Positions 26,468 through 34,218 of a DNA stretch of 64,000 nt are shown here, piece after piece (within the stretch, counting starts at the first letter, position 1; each line of letters begins with the position of its first letter). Origin of the DNA: CAWDDG01 sp963801065 (GTDB lineage Bacteria > Actinomycetota > Actinomycetes > Jiangellales > Jiangellaceae); NCBI GenBank assembly GCA_963801065.1, contig CAWDDG010000008.1:248001-312000 (forward strand). Direction: 5' to 3'. The position numbers were made by a program, and so were the translations under genes. Under the pieces are notes generated by a model that worked only from the letters and a program-made list of their open reading frames with translations, was not told the origin of the DNA and searched no databases.

Positions 26468-27175
26468 ATGGAACGACGCGAAGGCAGTCAGACGGCGGCG
26501 TCGCCGTTGACCGCGACGCTGGAACGGCTGACAGATCCCGATCCGCCGTCGGACGAAAGCTTGTACGTTCTGTCGTACATGGGTCTGCGCAAGGCCGTGG
26601 GGATCATCGGACTTGCTCTGCCGATTGCCCTGTTGGTTGGGAAGCCTCTCGTCGACGGCGGAGGCATGCTGGGCTCGATCAGCGCCTACTACTACACAGG
26701 GATGCAAAACTACTTCGTCGGGACCCTGTGCGCTTTGGCCGTCTTCCTCTTCTCCTACAAGTACGCACCCCGCGACAACCTCCTCAGCACGCTCGCCAGT
26801 GTGTTCGCCCTCGGAGTCGTCTTCTTCCCCACCACCCCAAGCGGCGAGGACACGGGCTGGACAGGCCGCGCCCACCTTGTTTGTGCGATTTCGTTCTTCT
26901 TGACCCTCGCCGTGATCGCCTACTTCGTGTTCACGAGACCGCCTCTACCCAAAGAGCAACTAGAACCGCGCAAACGTACAAGGAACAAGATCTACAGGAT
27001 CTGTGGCGTGACCATCGTGGTTAGCCTTGCCCTGGCGCCGCTCCTCGATCTGGTCCTGAGCGACGCCGTGCGTGACCAAATTCACCCGCTGTTCTGGCTG
27101 GAGTCGATTGCGGTCTGGGCATTCTCATTTTCTTGGATGATCAAGGGCGATTTAATCCCCTTCCTCCGGGACTGA
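26468..27175 (+). CDS. six-helix membrane protein of unknown function
   Basis: A 235-residue protein with about six membrane helices after a 40-residue cytoplasmic N-terminus. Notable conserved-looking stretches are MLGSISAYYYTGMQNYFVG at the end of helix 2, LCALAVFLFSYKYAPRDN and SVFALGVVFFPTTPSGEDTG, then GRAHLVCAISFFLTLAVIAY. Proteins with the SISAYYYT/FVG pattern occur scattered in bacterial genomes without an assigned role. Base composition is visibly lower in GC than the backbone, and it stands between IS256 debris and gene fragments, so it was probably acquired. A weak GGGGG is the only ribosome-site candidate before ATG 26468. Confidence 0.75.
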   Translation: MERREGSQTAASPLTATLERLTDPDPPSDESLYVLSYMGLRKAVGIIGLALPIALLVGKPLVDGGGMLGSISAYYYTGMQNYFVGTLCALAVFLFSYKYAPRDNLLSTLASVFALGVVFFPTTPSGEDTGWTGRAHLVCAISFFLTLAVIAYFVFTRPPLPKEQLEPRKRTRNKIYRICGVTIVVSLALAPLLDLVLSDAVRDQIHPLFWLESIAVWAFSFSWMIKGDLIPFLRD

Positions 27176-27846
27176 GTCCGGCGCTTTGCGCTGCTGCAGT
27201 GGCCCGCGGCCGGATCAGTCTGATGACACCTACTACAAAGCCAAGCTCGTGGGCCTGAGCGTCGTGGTGGTTGGCAACAACAAGTCGGCCACGATGTCCG
27301 CGTCACGCCGAGATGGACTGGAAGGAGCGCACCGCGCTGCAACTGAAGTCCAAGCTCAGCAACGGGTATGTATGAGGCTCAGCGGGCCACCGGAACGCTC
27401 GACGATGTCAACAACATCGCCGACCAACTCGCCAATGCAACCGAGCCGCGCTAGTGGCCGGTCGCGGCCGCTCGAGTCAGCACGCCAAGGAGCCACCATG
27501 GACGAGGTCCAGTTGTCACCGACCGACATGTTGGCATGGCACGAGGGGAGCTCTGGTACCTTCCGGCGAACAACGGCCGGGCCGCCACGCTGCGCCGGCG
27601 CAATTTCCCCGGCGCCCTCGGCCTTGGGACGTCTCCTATTCACAAAATATTCCTTGATCGCACGTACGCCATGTTCATGAAATCGTGCCTGCCTGCGATT
27701 GAACGCTGTGTCCTCCAGCCAGCAGAAGGCCGGAGCGACCGACCCAGTCCGTGATACGCCCCAGAAGGTGGCCGCTACCGCGAGGATCCGGAGGTTGGAT
27801 CGCCGAGGATCACGGCCTAACGTGATCGGGAGAGTCCGGAGGTGCG
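27176..27846. other. lower-GC stretch with gene fragments only
   Basis: No full gene is recognisable. Two overlapping mini-frames, 27313-27375 (MDWKERTALQLKSKLSNG) and 27368-27454 (MYEAQRATGTLDDVNNIA), look protein-like but are 20 and 28 codons long; together they may be a frameshifted remnant. The segment with an AT-rich CACAAAATATTCC near 27640 is unlike the surrounding backbone. The region closes the accessory patch. Confidence 0.5.
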
Positions 27847-28245
27847 ATGGGAGATCAGTCCGTTCTGCTCGACCAGGTGCGGCGGCACTGGGAGTACATG
27901 GGCAAGGACGCCAACCGCGCTCATGAGATCTACCACGACGACGCGGTGCTTGAGTTTCCGCAGTCGGGTGAGCGATTCGAAGGCGTTGCCACCTTCCTGG
28001 AGTGGCGCCGGCAGTATCCGGCTGACGTCAGCTACCGGATCCGACGGATGACCGCCGGTGAGGACCTGGTCGTTGTCGAGGTGTCGGTCAGCTACAACGG
28101 TGGTCCCTGGCAGTACGGGGTGCAGCTGCTCGAGTTCCGAGGCGACAAGGTGGCGCGCGAGCGGATCTACGTCATGGAGGGCTGGGAGGCTCCCGAATGG
28201 CGGGCCCCCTGGCGCGCGGACACTCCTGCAGACTCGCCGGAGTGA
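27847..28245 (+). CDS. SnoaL-like / NTF2-fold protein
   Basis: A 132-residue NTF2-superfamily protein. The pattern HWEYMGKDANRAHEIYHDDA, VLEFPQSGERFEGVATF, and EFRGDKVARERIYVMEGWE is typical of SnoaL-like proteins, a cone-shaped fold with a ligand pocket, some of which are cyclases or isomerases and many of unknown role. ATG 27847 follows GGAGGTGCG at a normal distance. High GC returns here, marking the end of the accessory patch. Confidence 0.82.
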   Translation: MGDQSVLLDQVRRHWEYMGKDANRAHEIYHDDAVLEFPQSGERFEGVATFLEWRRQYPADVSYRIRRMTAGEDLVVVEVSVSYNGGPWQYGVQLLEFRGDKVARERIYVMEGWEAPEWRAPWRADTPADSPE

Positions 28246-28316
28246 AACGGGCGGGGTCGCATGCATCCCGTCGCGGGCGGGCACTCTCCTCCACAGCTGC
28301 GATGAAGGGCGTCGCG

Positions 28317-28532
28317 ATGAAACGTCGGCCGGTGACATCGTCGGCAATCGCCTCGGTGGGTTACGACGATGAAGCGCGGGTCCTCGAGGTCGAGTTCACC
28401 TCGGCCGAGGTGTACCGCTACTTCGACGTCGGTCCGGATGAGGCCGACGAGCTGATGACGGCCGAGAGCCGGGGCGCCTATCTCAACGAGCGGCTCAAGC
28501 CACGCCACCGGTGCGAGCACGTCACTGGGTAG
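28317..28532 (+). CDS. KTSC domain protein
   Basis: A 71-residue protein with the KTSC domain: MKRRPVTSSAIASVGYDDE, LEVEFTSAEVYRYFDVGPDE and SRGAYLNERLKPRHRCEHV. The domain also occurs beside lysyl-tRNA synthetase and in phage proteins, and its function is unknown. ATG 28317 is preferred because AAGGG lies about 8 bases upstream; ATG 28302 would add five residues. Confidence 0.78.
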   Translation: MKRRPVTSSAIASVGYDDEARVLEVEFTSAEVYRYFDVGPDEADELMTAESRGAYLNERLKPRHRCEHVTG

Positions 28533-28545
28533 ACGCCGGCGCGGG

Positions 28546-29001
28546 CTAGGTGAGCTGGATGAGGTGCCCCCACGGTGTGCCCGCAAGACCGGACAGCACG
28601 GCGTAGGCATAGATGCTCGCCGCCAGGCCCATGACGGCGATCACCCACACCAGCACGAAATACAGCTTCCGCACGGTGAGCTGGACGACCACGGCGCAGG
28701 CGATGGCCACGACGAGCGCCAGTGCCGCCGTCACGACGATCCCGGTGTACGAGCCCGTACTGGACCGGAGCAGGTCTGATGCCGCGCATGCCACCGCCCC
28801 GTCGCCGAGGCACGCCCAGTAGCTGATGAGCAGCGGAACACTGAAGAACCAGGTGATCACCGCCGGCATGAGGATCACGTACGAGACGACCGCCTCGTAC
28901 CAAGGGACCCTCGGCTGCTCGATCGCATGGCCCTGCGGGAACTTGCGTACCAGCTCCACGGGTGATCTCCCGAGACTCGCTCTGACGTCCGGACCCTCCA
29001 C
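28546..29001 (-). CDS. multi-helix membrane protein, unknown function
   Basis: About 151 residues with a cytoplasmic N-terminus (EQPRVPWYEAVVSYVILMPA) and three to four membrane helices (for example TGIVVTAALALVVAIACAVV and VWVIAVMGLAASIYAYAVL). Two Cys pairs fall in the loop ISYWACLGDGAVACAASD. No family recognised. GTG 29001 is a reasonable start but no ribosome site is seen; a longer frame from 29100 exists and shorter starts are possible. Confidence 0.55.
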   Translation of the reverse strand: MEGPDVRASLGRSPVELVRKFPQGHAIEQPRVPWYEAVVSYVILMPAVITWFFSVPLLISYWACLGDGAVACAASDLLRSSTGSYTGIVVTAALALVVAIACAVVVQLTVRKLYFVLVWVIAVMGLAASIYAYAVLSGLAGTPWGHLIQLT

Positions 29002-29215
29002 GAGACTGTAGTGGGCGAGCGGACGAGCGGTATCGAGGTGCCGGCGATTCCTTGTCACACGCGGGTGCCGGAGCGCAACGCCGACGCCGTCATTGCCCAC
29101 AGCGCGTCAAGACAGCGCCGACGGGTTGTCGGCGCCGCCCTGACGCACAGCGTTCTCGGTGAGATTGCCGGCCGTACGAGCTCTACGCAGAGCCCGTCGT
29201 CGCCGGCCGAACTCG

Positions 29216-29287
29216 TCAGAGGACGAGAATGAGGACGACGATGACGGCGATGATGAGCGCCAAGATGGCGATCGTGCGCGTGTTCAC
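29216..29287 (-). CDS. 23-residue hydrophobic peptide gene
   Basis: On the minus strand a full AGGAGGT (plus 29291-29297) lies 3 bases before GTG 29287. The frame MNTRTIAILALIIAVIVV continues with LILVL and stops at 29216. It is a single membrane helix with a short polar start. The perfect ribosome site and the membrane-helix composition suggest a genuine tiny membrane peptide. Role unknown; it stands alone between a membrane protein gene and the pterin dehydratase. Confidence 0.45.
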   Translation of the reverse strand: MNTRTIAILALIIAVIVVLILVL

Positions 29288-29376
29288 CGGACCTCCTGGA
29301 GAGATTGACGGATCGAACGGCCGAGATCCTTCCCTTTCCTGACCTGGCCACAAACCTGCAACCGTGCGTCCGGCCT

Positions 29377-29673
29377 CTACTCGGCGCCGTGCCGCTCCGC
29401 GACATCGTCGATTTCGCCCGCCAACTCGAGGTCGGCCGCGGTGACTCCGCCCTCGGAGTGCGTGGACAGCGTGAACGTCAGCGTCCGCCAGCGGATGTCG
29501 ATGTCCGGGTGATGGTCGATCGTCTCGGCCACCAACGCGACGTCGTCGACGGTCCTGATCCCTGCCAGGAAGTCCGGCGCCTTGACCGTTCGGGTGATCG
29601 ACGTCGCGTCACCCGACCAACCGGGCAAGGCGGCCAGGGCGGCGCGTACGCCGTCGTCGCCGAGCAGTGTCAT
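29377..29673 (-). CDS. 4a-hydroxytetrahydrobiopterin dehydratase
   Basis: A 98-residue pterin-4a-carbinolamine dehydratase. The active-site pattern AETIDHHPDIDIRWRTLTF holds the family's two His plus the Asp/Trp, and HSEGGVTAADLELAGEIDD follows. It recycles oxidised pterin cofactor; in bacteria without phenylalanine hydroxylase it may have a moonlighting role. It lies 33 bases after the sdhB stop on the same strand, so it may be cotranscribed with sdhCAB. Confidence 0.9.
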   Translation of the reverse strand: MTLLGDDGVRAALAALPGWSGDATSITRTVKAPDFLAGIRTVDDVALVAETIDHHPDIDIRWRTLTFTLSTHSEGGVTAADLELAGEIDDVAERHGAE

Positions 29674-29705
29674 GGTGCGCTCCTGGTGCCGGGGAAGAGC
29701 CGTGG

Positions 29706-30500
29706 TCAACCGGCGGCGGCGGTCGTCGGAGGTGGGTCGGGTTCGGTGCGGTGGTCGCGCCGGCGGATCTTGGAGCCCAGCCAGACCACCGGGTCGAAGG
29801 AGCGGTCCACCACCCGCTCCTTCATCGGGATGATCGCGTTGTCGGTGATCTTGATGTGCTCGGGGCATACGTCAGTGCAGCATTTGGTGATGTTGCACAG
29901 GCCGATGCCGGCCTGCTCGCGGGCGAGCCGCCGGCGGTCGTTGGTGTCCAGCGGGTGCATGTCGAGCTCGGCAAAGCGCAGGAAGAACCGCGGCCCGGCG
30001 AACGCGGGCTTGTTTTCCTCGTGGTCGCGGATCACGTGGCAGACGTCCTGGCACAGGAAGCACTCGATGCACTTGCGGAACTCCTGGCCGCGCTCCACGT
30101 CCGCCTGTTGCATGCGGTAGGTGCCGTCGGCCTGCCGCGGCTCCGGCGCGAACGCCGGCAGCTCGGCCGCCTTGCGGTAGTTGTACGACACGTCGGTGAC
30201 CAGGTCGCGGACGACGGGGAACGTCCGCAGCGGCGTCACCGTGATGGTCTCGGCCGGGTCGTACACCGACAACCGGGTCATGCACATCAGCCGCGGCTGG
30301 CCGTTGATCTCTGCGCTGCAGGAGCCGCACTTGCCGGCCTTGCAGTTCCACCGGACCGCGAGGTCCCCTGCCTGGGTCGCCTGCACGCGATGGATGGCGT
30401 CGAGGACGACCTCACCCTCCTCGACCGGGACCGTGTAGTCAGCGAGCTCTCCGCCGGTGGCGTCGCCCCGCCACACCCGCATGCTCAGGTCGTAACCCAT
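29706..30500 (-). CDS. sdhB: succinate dehydrogenase iron-sulfur subunit
   Basis: A 264-residue SdhB. The [2Fe-2S] ligands are C53, C58, C61 and C73 (WNCKAGKCGSCSAE then RLMC). The second domain has CIECFLCQDVCHV and CNITKCCTDVCP for the [4Fe-4S] and [3Fe-4S] clusters. It passes electrons from SdhA to the membrane anchor. A Pro/Thr-rich tail of about 20 residues follows the last cluster. It starts 3 bases after the sdhA stop. Gene order C-A-B with a large single anchor subunit marks the actinobacterial Sdh1-like group. Confidence 0.94.
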   Translation of the reverse strand: MGYDLSMRVWRGDATGGELADYTVPVEEGEVVLDAIHRVQATQAGDLAVRWNCKAGKCGSCSAEINGQPRLMCMTRLSVYDPAETITVTPLRTFPVVRDLVTDVSYNYRKAAELPAFAPEPRQADGTYRMQQADVERGQEFRKCIECFLCQDVCHVIRDHEENKPAFAGPRFFLRFAELDMHPLDTNDRRRLAREQAGIGLCNITKCCTDVCPEHIKITDNAIIPMKERVVDRSFDPVVWLGSKIRRRDHRTEPDPPPTTAAAG

Positions 30501-30503
30501 CGA

Positions 30504-32297
30504 CTATTTCCCCTCGAACAGGGCGCGCAGCTCATCGGGCATCAGGGGAAGCGGTCGTCGTTGGATGGCGATCTCCGGTCCGTCCAGGACGCAGTGCAGG
30601 TTGACCGTGCCCCAGGTCGGGTCGGTCGCGGGGAAGTCGTCGCGGGTGTGGCCGCCTCGGCTCTCCGTGCGTTCGAGGGCGGCGCGCGCGATGCATTCGG
30701 AGACGCGCAGCATGTTGTGCAGGTCGAGGGCGAGGTGCCAGCCCGGGTTGTACTGACGGTGGCCTTCGACCGTCACCTTCGCGGCCCGTTCGCGCAGCCG
30801 GGCGATCTCCTTGAGTGCCTCCTCCATCTCGTCGGCCCGCCGGATGATGCCGACCAGGTTGTGCATGACCTCCTGGAGGTCCGTCTGGACGGTGTACGGG
30901 TTCTCGCCGCCCTCGTCAGCGAAGGGTGCGAGAGCCGCTTCCGCGGCGGCGTGGACGTCCGCGTCGGACACGGCCGGGCGCGAGCGCATCCGGGCGATCG
31001 CGTACGCGGCGTTGAGTCCGGCCCGCCGGCCGAAGACGATGAGGTCGGACAGCGAGTTGCCGCCCAGCCGGTTGGCGCCATGCATGCCACCGGCGACCTC
31101 ACCGGCCGCATAGAGCCCCGGCACGGCCGACTCGCCGGTGTCGGGTTCTACGGCCACGCCGCCCATCACGTAGTGGCAGGTAGGGCCGATCTCCATCGGC
31201 CCGGCAGTGATGTCGACGTCGGCGAGCTCCTTGAACTGGTGGTACATCGACGGCAGGCGACGCTGGATGTACTCGGGAGTGCGCCGCGACGCGATGTCGA
31301 GGAAGACACCGCCGTGCGGCGACCCCCGCCCGGCCTTGACCTCGGCGTTGATCGCCCGGGCGACCTCGTCGCGCGGGAGCAGCTCGGGTGGGCGGCGGAA
31401 GTTCTTGTCGTCGTACCACCGGTCGGCCTCGTCCTCGGTGTCGGCCGTCTCGGCCTTGAAGAACTCCGGGATGTAGTCGAACATGAACCGGCGTCCCTCG
31501 CGGTTGCGCAGGACGCCGCCGTCGCCGCGCACCGACTCGGTGACGAGGATCCCGCGGACGGACGGCGGCCAGACCATGCCGGTCGGATGGAACTGGACGA
31601 ACTCCATGTTCACCAGGCTCGCGCCGGCCTCGAGCGCGAGCGCGTGGCCGTCGCCGGTGTACTCCCACGAGTTCGACGTCACCTTGTACGACTTGCCGAT
31701 ACCGCCGGTCGCCAGGATCACGGTCGGTGACTCGAACACCACGAAGCGCCCGGACTCCCGCCAGTATCCGAAGGCGCCCGAGATGCGTCCGTCGTCCTGG
31801 AGCAGCCGGGTGATCGTGCACTCCATGTAGACGTCGATCCCGAGCGCGACGGCCCGCTGCTGGAGCGTGCGAATGAGCTCGAGCCCGGTGCGGTCGCCGA
31901 CGTGGGCCAACCGGGCGTAGCGATGTCCGCCGAAGTCGCGCTGCGAGATCAGTCCATCGGGCGTGCGGTCGAAGAGCGCGCCCCACTCCTCGAGCTCCTG
32001 TACCCTCGCCGGTGCCTCCTGGGCGTGCAGCTGGGCCATCCGCCAGTGGTTGAGCATCTTGCCGCCGCGCATGGTGTCGCGGAAGTGGATCTGCCAGTTG
32101 TCGTCGGGCCATACGTTGCCCATGGCCGCGGCGATGCCGCCCTCGGCCATCACCGTGTGCGCCTTGCCCAGCAGCGACTTGCACACGATGGCCACGTGGG
32201 CGCCGGCGTCGTGCGCGGCGATGGCGGCCCGCAGGCCGGCGCCACCGGCACCGACGACGAGGACGTCGTACGCGTGCCGTTCGCTTGCATCGGGCAA
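30504..32297 (-). CDS. sdhA: succinate dehydrogenase flavoprotein subunit
   Basis: A 597-residue SdhA. The FAD loop VVGAGGAGLRAA is at 15-26, the flavin-attachment His lies in LLGKAHTVMAEGGIAAAMG, and the active-site region is FVQFHPTGMVWP with the Arg in GAAGEVAGGMHGANRLGGNS-like sequence (LYAAGEVAGGMHGANRLGG). It oxidises succinate to fumarate. The start is taken as TTG 32297 (LPDASERHAYDVLVV) because GAAAGG precedes it at the right distance and upstream sequence in this frame is antisense to sdhC. The upstream gene sdhC ends 16 bases before. Confidence 0.92.
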   Translation of the reverse strand: MPDASERHAYDVLVVGAGGAGLRAAIAAHDAGAHVAIVCKSLLGKAHTVMAEGGIAAAMGNVWPDDNWQIHFRDTMRGGKMLNHWRMAQLHAQEAPARVQELEEWGALFDRTPDGLISQRDFGGHRYARLAHVGDRTGLELIRTLQQRAVALGIDVYMECTITRLLQDDGRISGAFGYWRESGRFVVFESPTVILATGGIGKSYKVTSNSWEYTGDGHALALEAGASLVNMEFVQFHPTGMVWPPSVRGILVTESVRGDGGVLRNREGRRFMFDYIPEFFKAETADTEDEADRWYDDKNFRRPPELLPRDEVARAINAEVKAGRGSPHGGVFLDIASRRTPEYIQRRLPSMYHQFKELADVDITAGPMEIGPTCHYVMGGVAVEPDTGESAVPGLYAAGEVAGGMHGANRLGGNSLSDLIVFGRRAGLNAAYAIARMRSRPAVSDADVHAAAEAALAPFADEGGENPYTVQTDLQEVMHNLVGIIRRADEMEEALKEIARLRERAAKVTVEGHRQYNPGWHLALDLHNMLRVSECIARAALERTESRGGHTRDDFPATDPTWGTVNLHCVLDGPEIAIQRRPLPLMPDELRALFEGK

Positions 32298-32313
32298 TGG
32301 ACAGCCTTTCGAT

Positions 32314-33114
32314 CTAGAAGAACCGGAGGTCGGAGATCGTCCCGGATGCGACCATCCAGACGTAGAAATCGGTGAACGCGACGAATACCAGCGACACCCA
32401 GGCGATTTGTGCATGCCGTTCGTTGAGCCTCGAGACGAGCTCCCAGGACCGATAGCGGATCGGGTGCTTGGAGAAATGCCGCAGCTTGCCACCGACGATG
32501 TGCCGGCACGAGTGACACGAGAAGCTGTAGAGCGCGAGCAGGACCGCATTGGTCAGGAAGATCAGCGTGCCCAGTCCCATGTGGCCCCACTGGCCGTCGG
32601 CGTTCCTGAACGTCAGGACCGCGTCGTAGAAGAGCAGCACGTTGTATGCGAGGGCCACGTACAGCGCGTAGCGGTGGATGTTCTGCAGGATCAGCGGGAA
32701 CCGTGTCTCGCCGCTGTAGCTCCGGTGCGGCTCGGCCACAGCACATGCTGGCGGCGACGCCCAGATCGACCGGTAGTAGGCCTTGCGGTAGTAGTAGCAG
32801 GTCAACCGCAGGCTCAGTGGAATGATCAGGATGATCACCGCGGGCGACGAGAACGCGGAGGGCAGAAAGTCGGGGATGGGCGTCCCGAGGTGCGACGCGC
32901 CTTCGACGCACTTGTCCGTGATGCACGGCGAGTAGAACGGCGTCAAGTAGGGCTCGGCGAAGTAGTACTTCCCCCAGAAGGCGCGGAACGTCGCGTAAAC
33001 GACGAACGCCAACAGGACGGCGGCGGTAATCGTCGGCTCGACCCACCAGCGGTCGTTGCGCAGCGTGCGCGACTTGATGCGCGCCCGCGCGGGGGACGTG
33101 ACCCCGGTGGCCAT
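32314..33114 (-). CDS. sdhC: succinate dehydrogenase membrane anchor, cytochrome b subunit
   Basis: A 266-residue single anchor subunit with five membrane helices. It has several His that can ligate haem, including NIHRYALYVALAYNVLL and SCHSCRHIVGGKLRHFSKHP. The block PLSLRLTCYYYRKAYYRSIW is characteristic of the large actinobacterial anchor. It links SdhAB to the quinone pool. The ATG at 33114 directly abuts the stop codon of a 31-codon frame upstream and has no good ribosome site of its own, which suggests translational coupling. Confidence 0.9.
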   Translation of the reverse strand: MATGVTSPARARIKSRTLRNDRWWVEPTITAAVLLAFVVYATFRAFWGKYYFAEPYLTPFYSPCITDKCVEGASHLGTPIPDFLPSAFSSPAVIILIIPLSLRLTCYYYRKAYYRSIWASPPACAVAEPHRSYSGETRFPLILQNIHRYALYVALAYNVLLFYDAVLTFRNADGQWGHMGLGTLIFLTNAVLLALYSFSCHSCRHIVGGKLRHFSKHPIRYRSWELVSRLNERHAQIAWVSLVFVAFTDFYVWMVASGTISDLRFF

Positions 33115-33210
33115 CTAGGGCGCTTGCCGGTCGGGTGCGTCGAAGCCCTCGTCCTCGGCGCCGGTCGACCTGCTGCAGTCGTATGGCACGTCAGGAGTCT
33201 GCGCCGCCAT
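33115..33210 (-). CDS. candidate 31-residue leader peptide upstream of sdhC
   Basis: On the minus strand GGAGG (plus about 33217-33221) lies 6 bases before ATG 33210. The frame MAAQTPDVPYDCSRSTGAED continues for 11 more residues and its TAG at 33115-33117 touches the sdhC ATG. The peptide is acidic and polar with one Cys. sdhC lacks its own ribosome site, so ribosomes that end here could restart on sdhC. It may be a leader that couples or regulates sdhCAB translation; no homologue is known to me. Confidence 0.5.
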   Translation of the reverse strand: MAAQTPDVPYDCSRSTGAEDEGFDAPDRQAP

Positions 33211-33326
33211 GTCCGCCCTCCTCGGCCGTCCGCGAGTACGCGCCAGGCCGCAGCCTGGCATGCCTCGCGGGTCCCAATCTAGAGCTTGACCGGCGTCACG
33301 CGCGTGCGAGGTGGATCACATGCTGG

Positions 33327-33824
33327 TCAACCGCGGCGCCGGTGTCGCCGCATGCCGTCGACCTTGGCGACGAACTCGCGTGGACGCAAGATCGGCGTGC
33401 CGCGCCAGGGCGACATCGACGTGAGATCGGTGTCCTCCGAGACGACGAGAAGCGCCCCCACCTCCGCAACGAGGTCAAGGACCCGGTTGTCCTCCCAGTC
33501 GGCGCAGTCGCTCACCGTTGCCGGAGGATCGACGACGACGCCGCCGCTGTGATCCGATACCTGGACGAGAACGGACAGGTACTCCTCGGTCCGCTCAGGG
33601 CTCCACTTCAGCCCCTCCATCAGTACTCGCGCCGTGTTGTCGAGCAGGTGAGGCGAGAGCCACAGTCCGAACTCGACAGCGTCGACGACAATTCCGAGGC
33701 AGTCGGCGTATGGGTTGCCCGAGGTCGGCGGCGGAGAAGGCCACGAGCGGAACGGACTGTTTCCTCCCGCGGCCGCCCCAACCAGAACGTTGACGTCATA
33801 GACGACGGGGATGGGTGACGTCAC
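33327..33824 (-). CDS. PIN domain toxin of a toxin-antitoxin pair
   Basis: A 165-residue PIN-domain protein. Acidic residues of the nuclease site are D9 in PVVYDVNVLVGAAAG, E in SPHLLDNTARVL region, and the C-terminal D-W-E-D-N and SEDTDL blocks (CADWEDNRVLDLVAEVGALL, VVSEDTDLTSM). Family members of this kind are VapC-like ribonucleases. The ATG overlaps the stop of the antitoxin gene by 4 bases, the classic layout. It stands between sdhC and typA on the minus strand. Confidence 0.82.
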   Translation of the reverse strand: MTSPIPVVYDVNVLVGAAAGGNSPFRSWPSPPPTSGNPYADCLGIVVDAVEFGLWLSPHLLDNTARVLMEGLKWSPERTEEYLSVLVQVSDHSGGVVVDPPATVSDCADWEDNRVLDLVAEVGALLVVSEDTDLTSMSPWRGTPILRPREFVAKVDGMRRHRRRG

Positions 33825-34078
33825 GAGTCCGGCTTGCCCCTGAGCACGCGCCGGGTCATCTCCGGAATGTCGTCCAGCGTCACACTCTCTTCGGCAAGTC
33901 GGCCCTGCCCGTACGCCTGCAGCTCGCGAAGTTGCTCGGCGAGCTTGGCGGATTTCATTACCCGCAGCGTGGCACGCAGGTAGGCGGAGCGGTTGCCCTG
34001 ACCGAAATACTCGACCAGCTCGTCCAGCTCGGCCCGATCCTCGTCAGCCACGGCGAACCCGATCGTCGTCGTCCCCAT
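33821..34078 (-). CDS. ribbon-helix-helix antitoxin
   Basis: An 85-residue protein. The N-terminus GTTTIGFAVADEDRAELDEL followed by GNRSAYLRATLRVM is a ribbon-helix-helix DNA-binding domain, and the C-terminus (LAEESVTLDDIPEMTRRVLR) is the flexible toxin-binding part. A strong GGAGG is placed 7 bases before ATG 34078. The product should neutralise the PIN toxin and repress the pair; direct repeats at 34109-34129 are a candidate operator. Confidence 0.82.
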   Translation of the reverse strand: MGTTTIGFAVADEDRAELDELVEYFGQGNRSAYLRATLRVMKSAKLAEQLRELQAYGQGRLAEESVTLDDIPEMTRRVLRGKPDS

Positions 34079-34108
34079 CGAGGCACCTCCGTCCGCAGCG
34101 TAGCATGT

Positions 34109-34129
34109 GAATTGCACTCCGAATGCACC
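34109..34129. promoter_or_regulatory. direct repeat, candidate antitoxin operator
   Basis: GAATTGCACTCC (34109-34120) is followed at once by GAATGCACC (34121-34129), differing by one inserted T. It lies 30 bases upstream of the antitoxin start and in the gap shared with typA. Tandem short repeats are typical RHH binding sites. Confidence 0.4.
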
Positions 34130-34218
34130 AGACTGCGTTCGGTGCCAGCGGGTCTCGTGGTGAGCACCTGAAATGAGACAATCGCACGTCCACCACACCT
34201 TTCGTCATAGGACCACGC

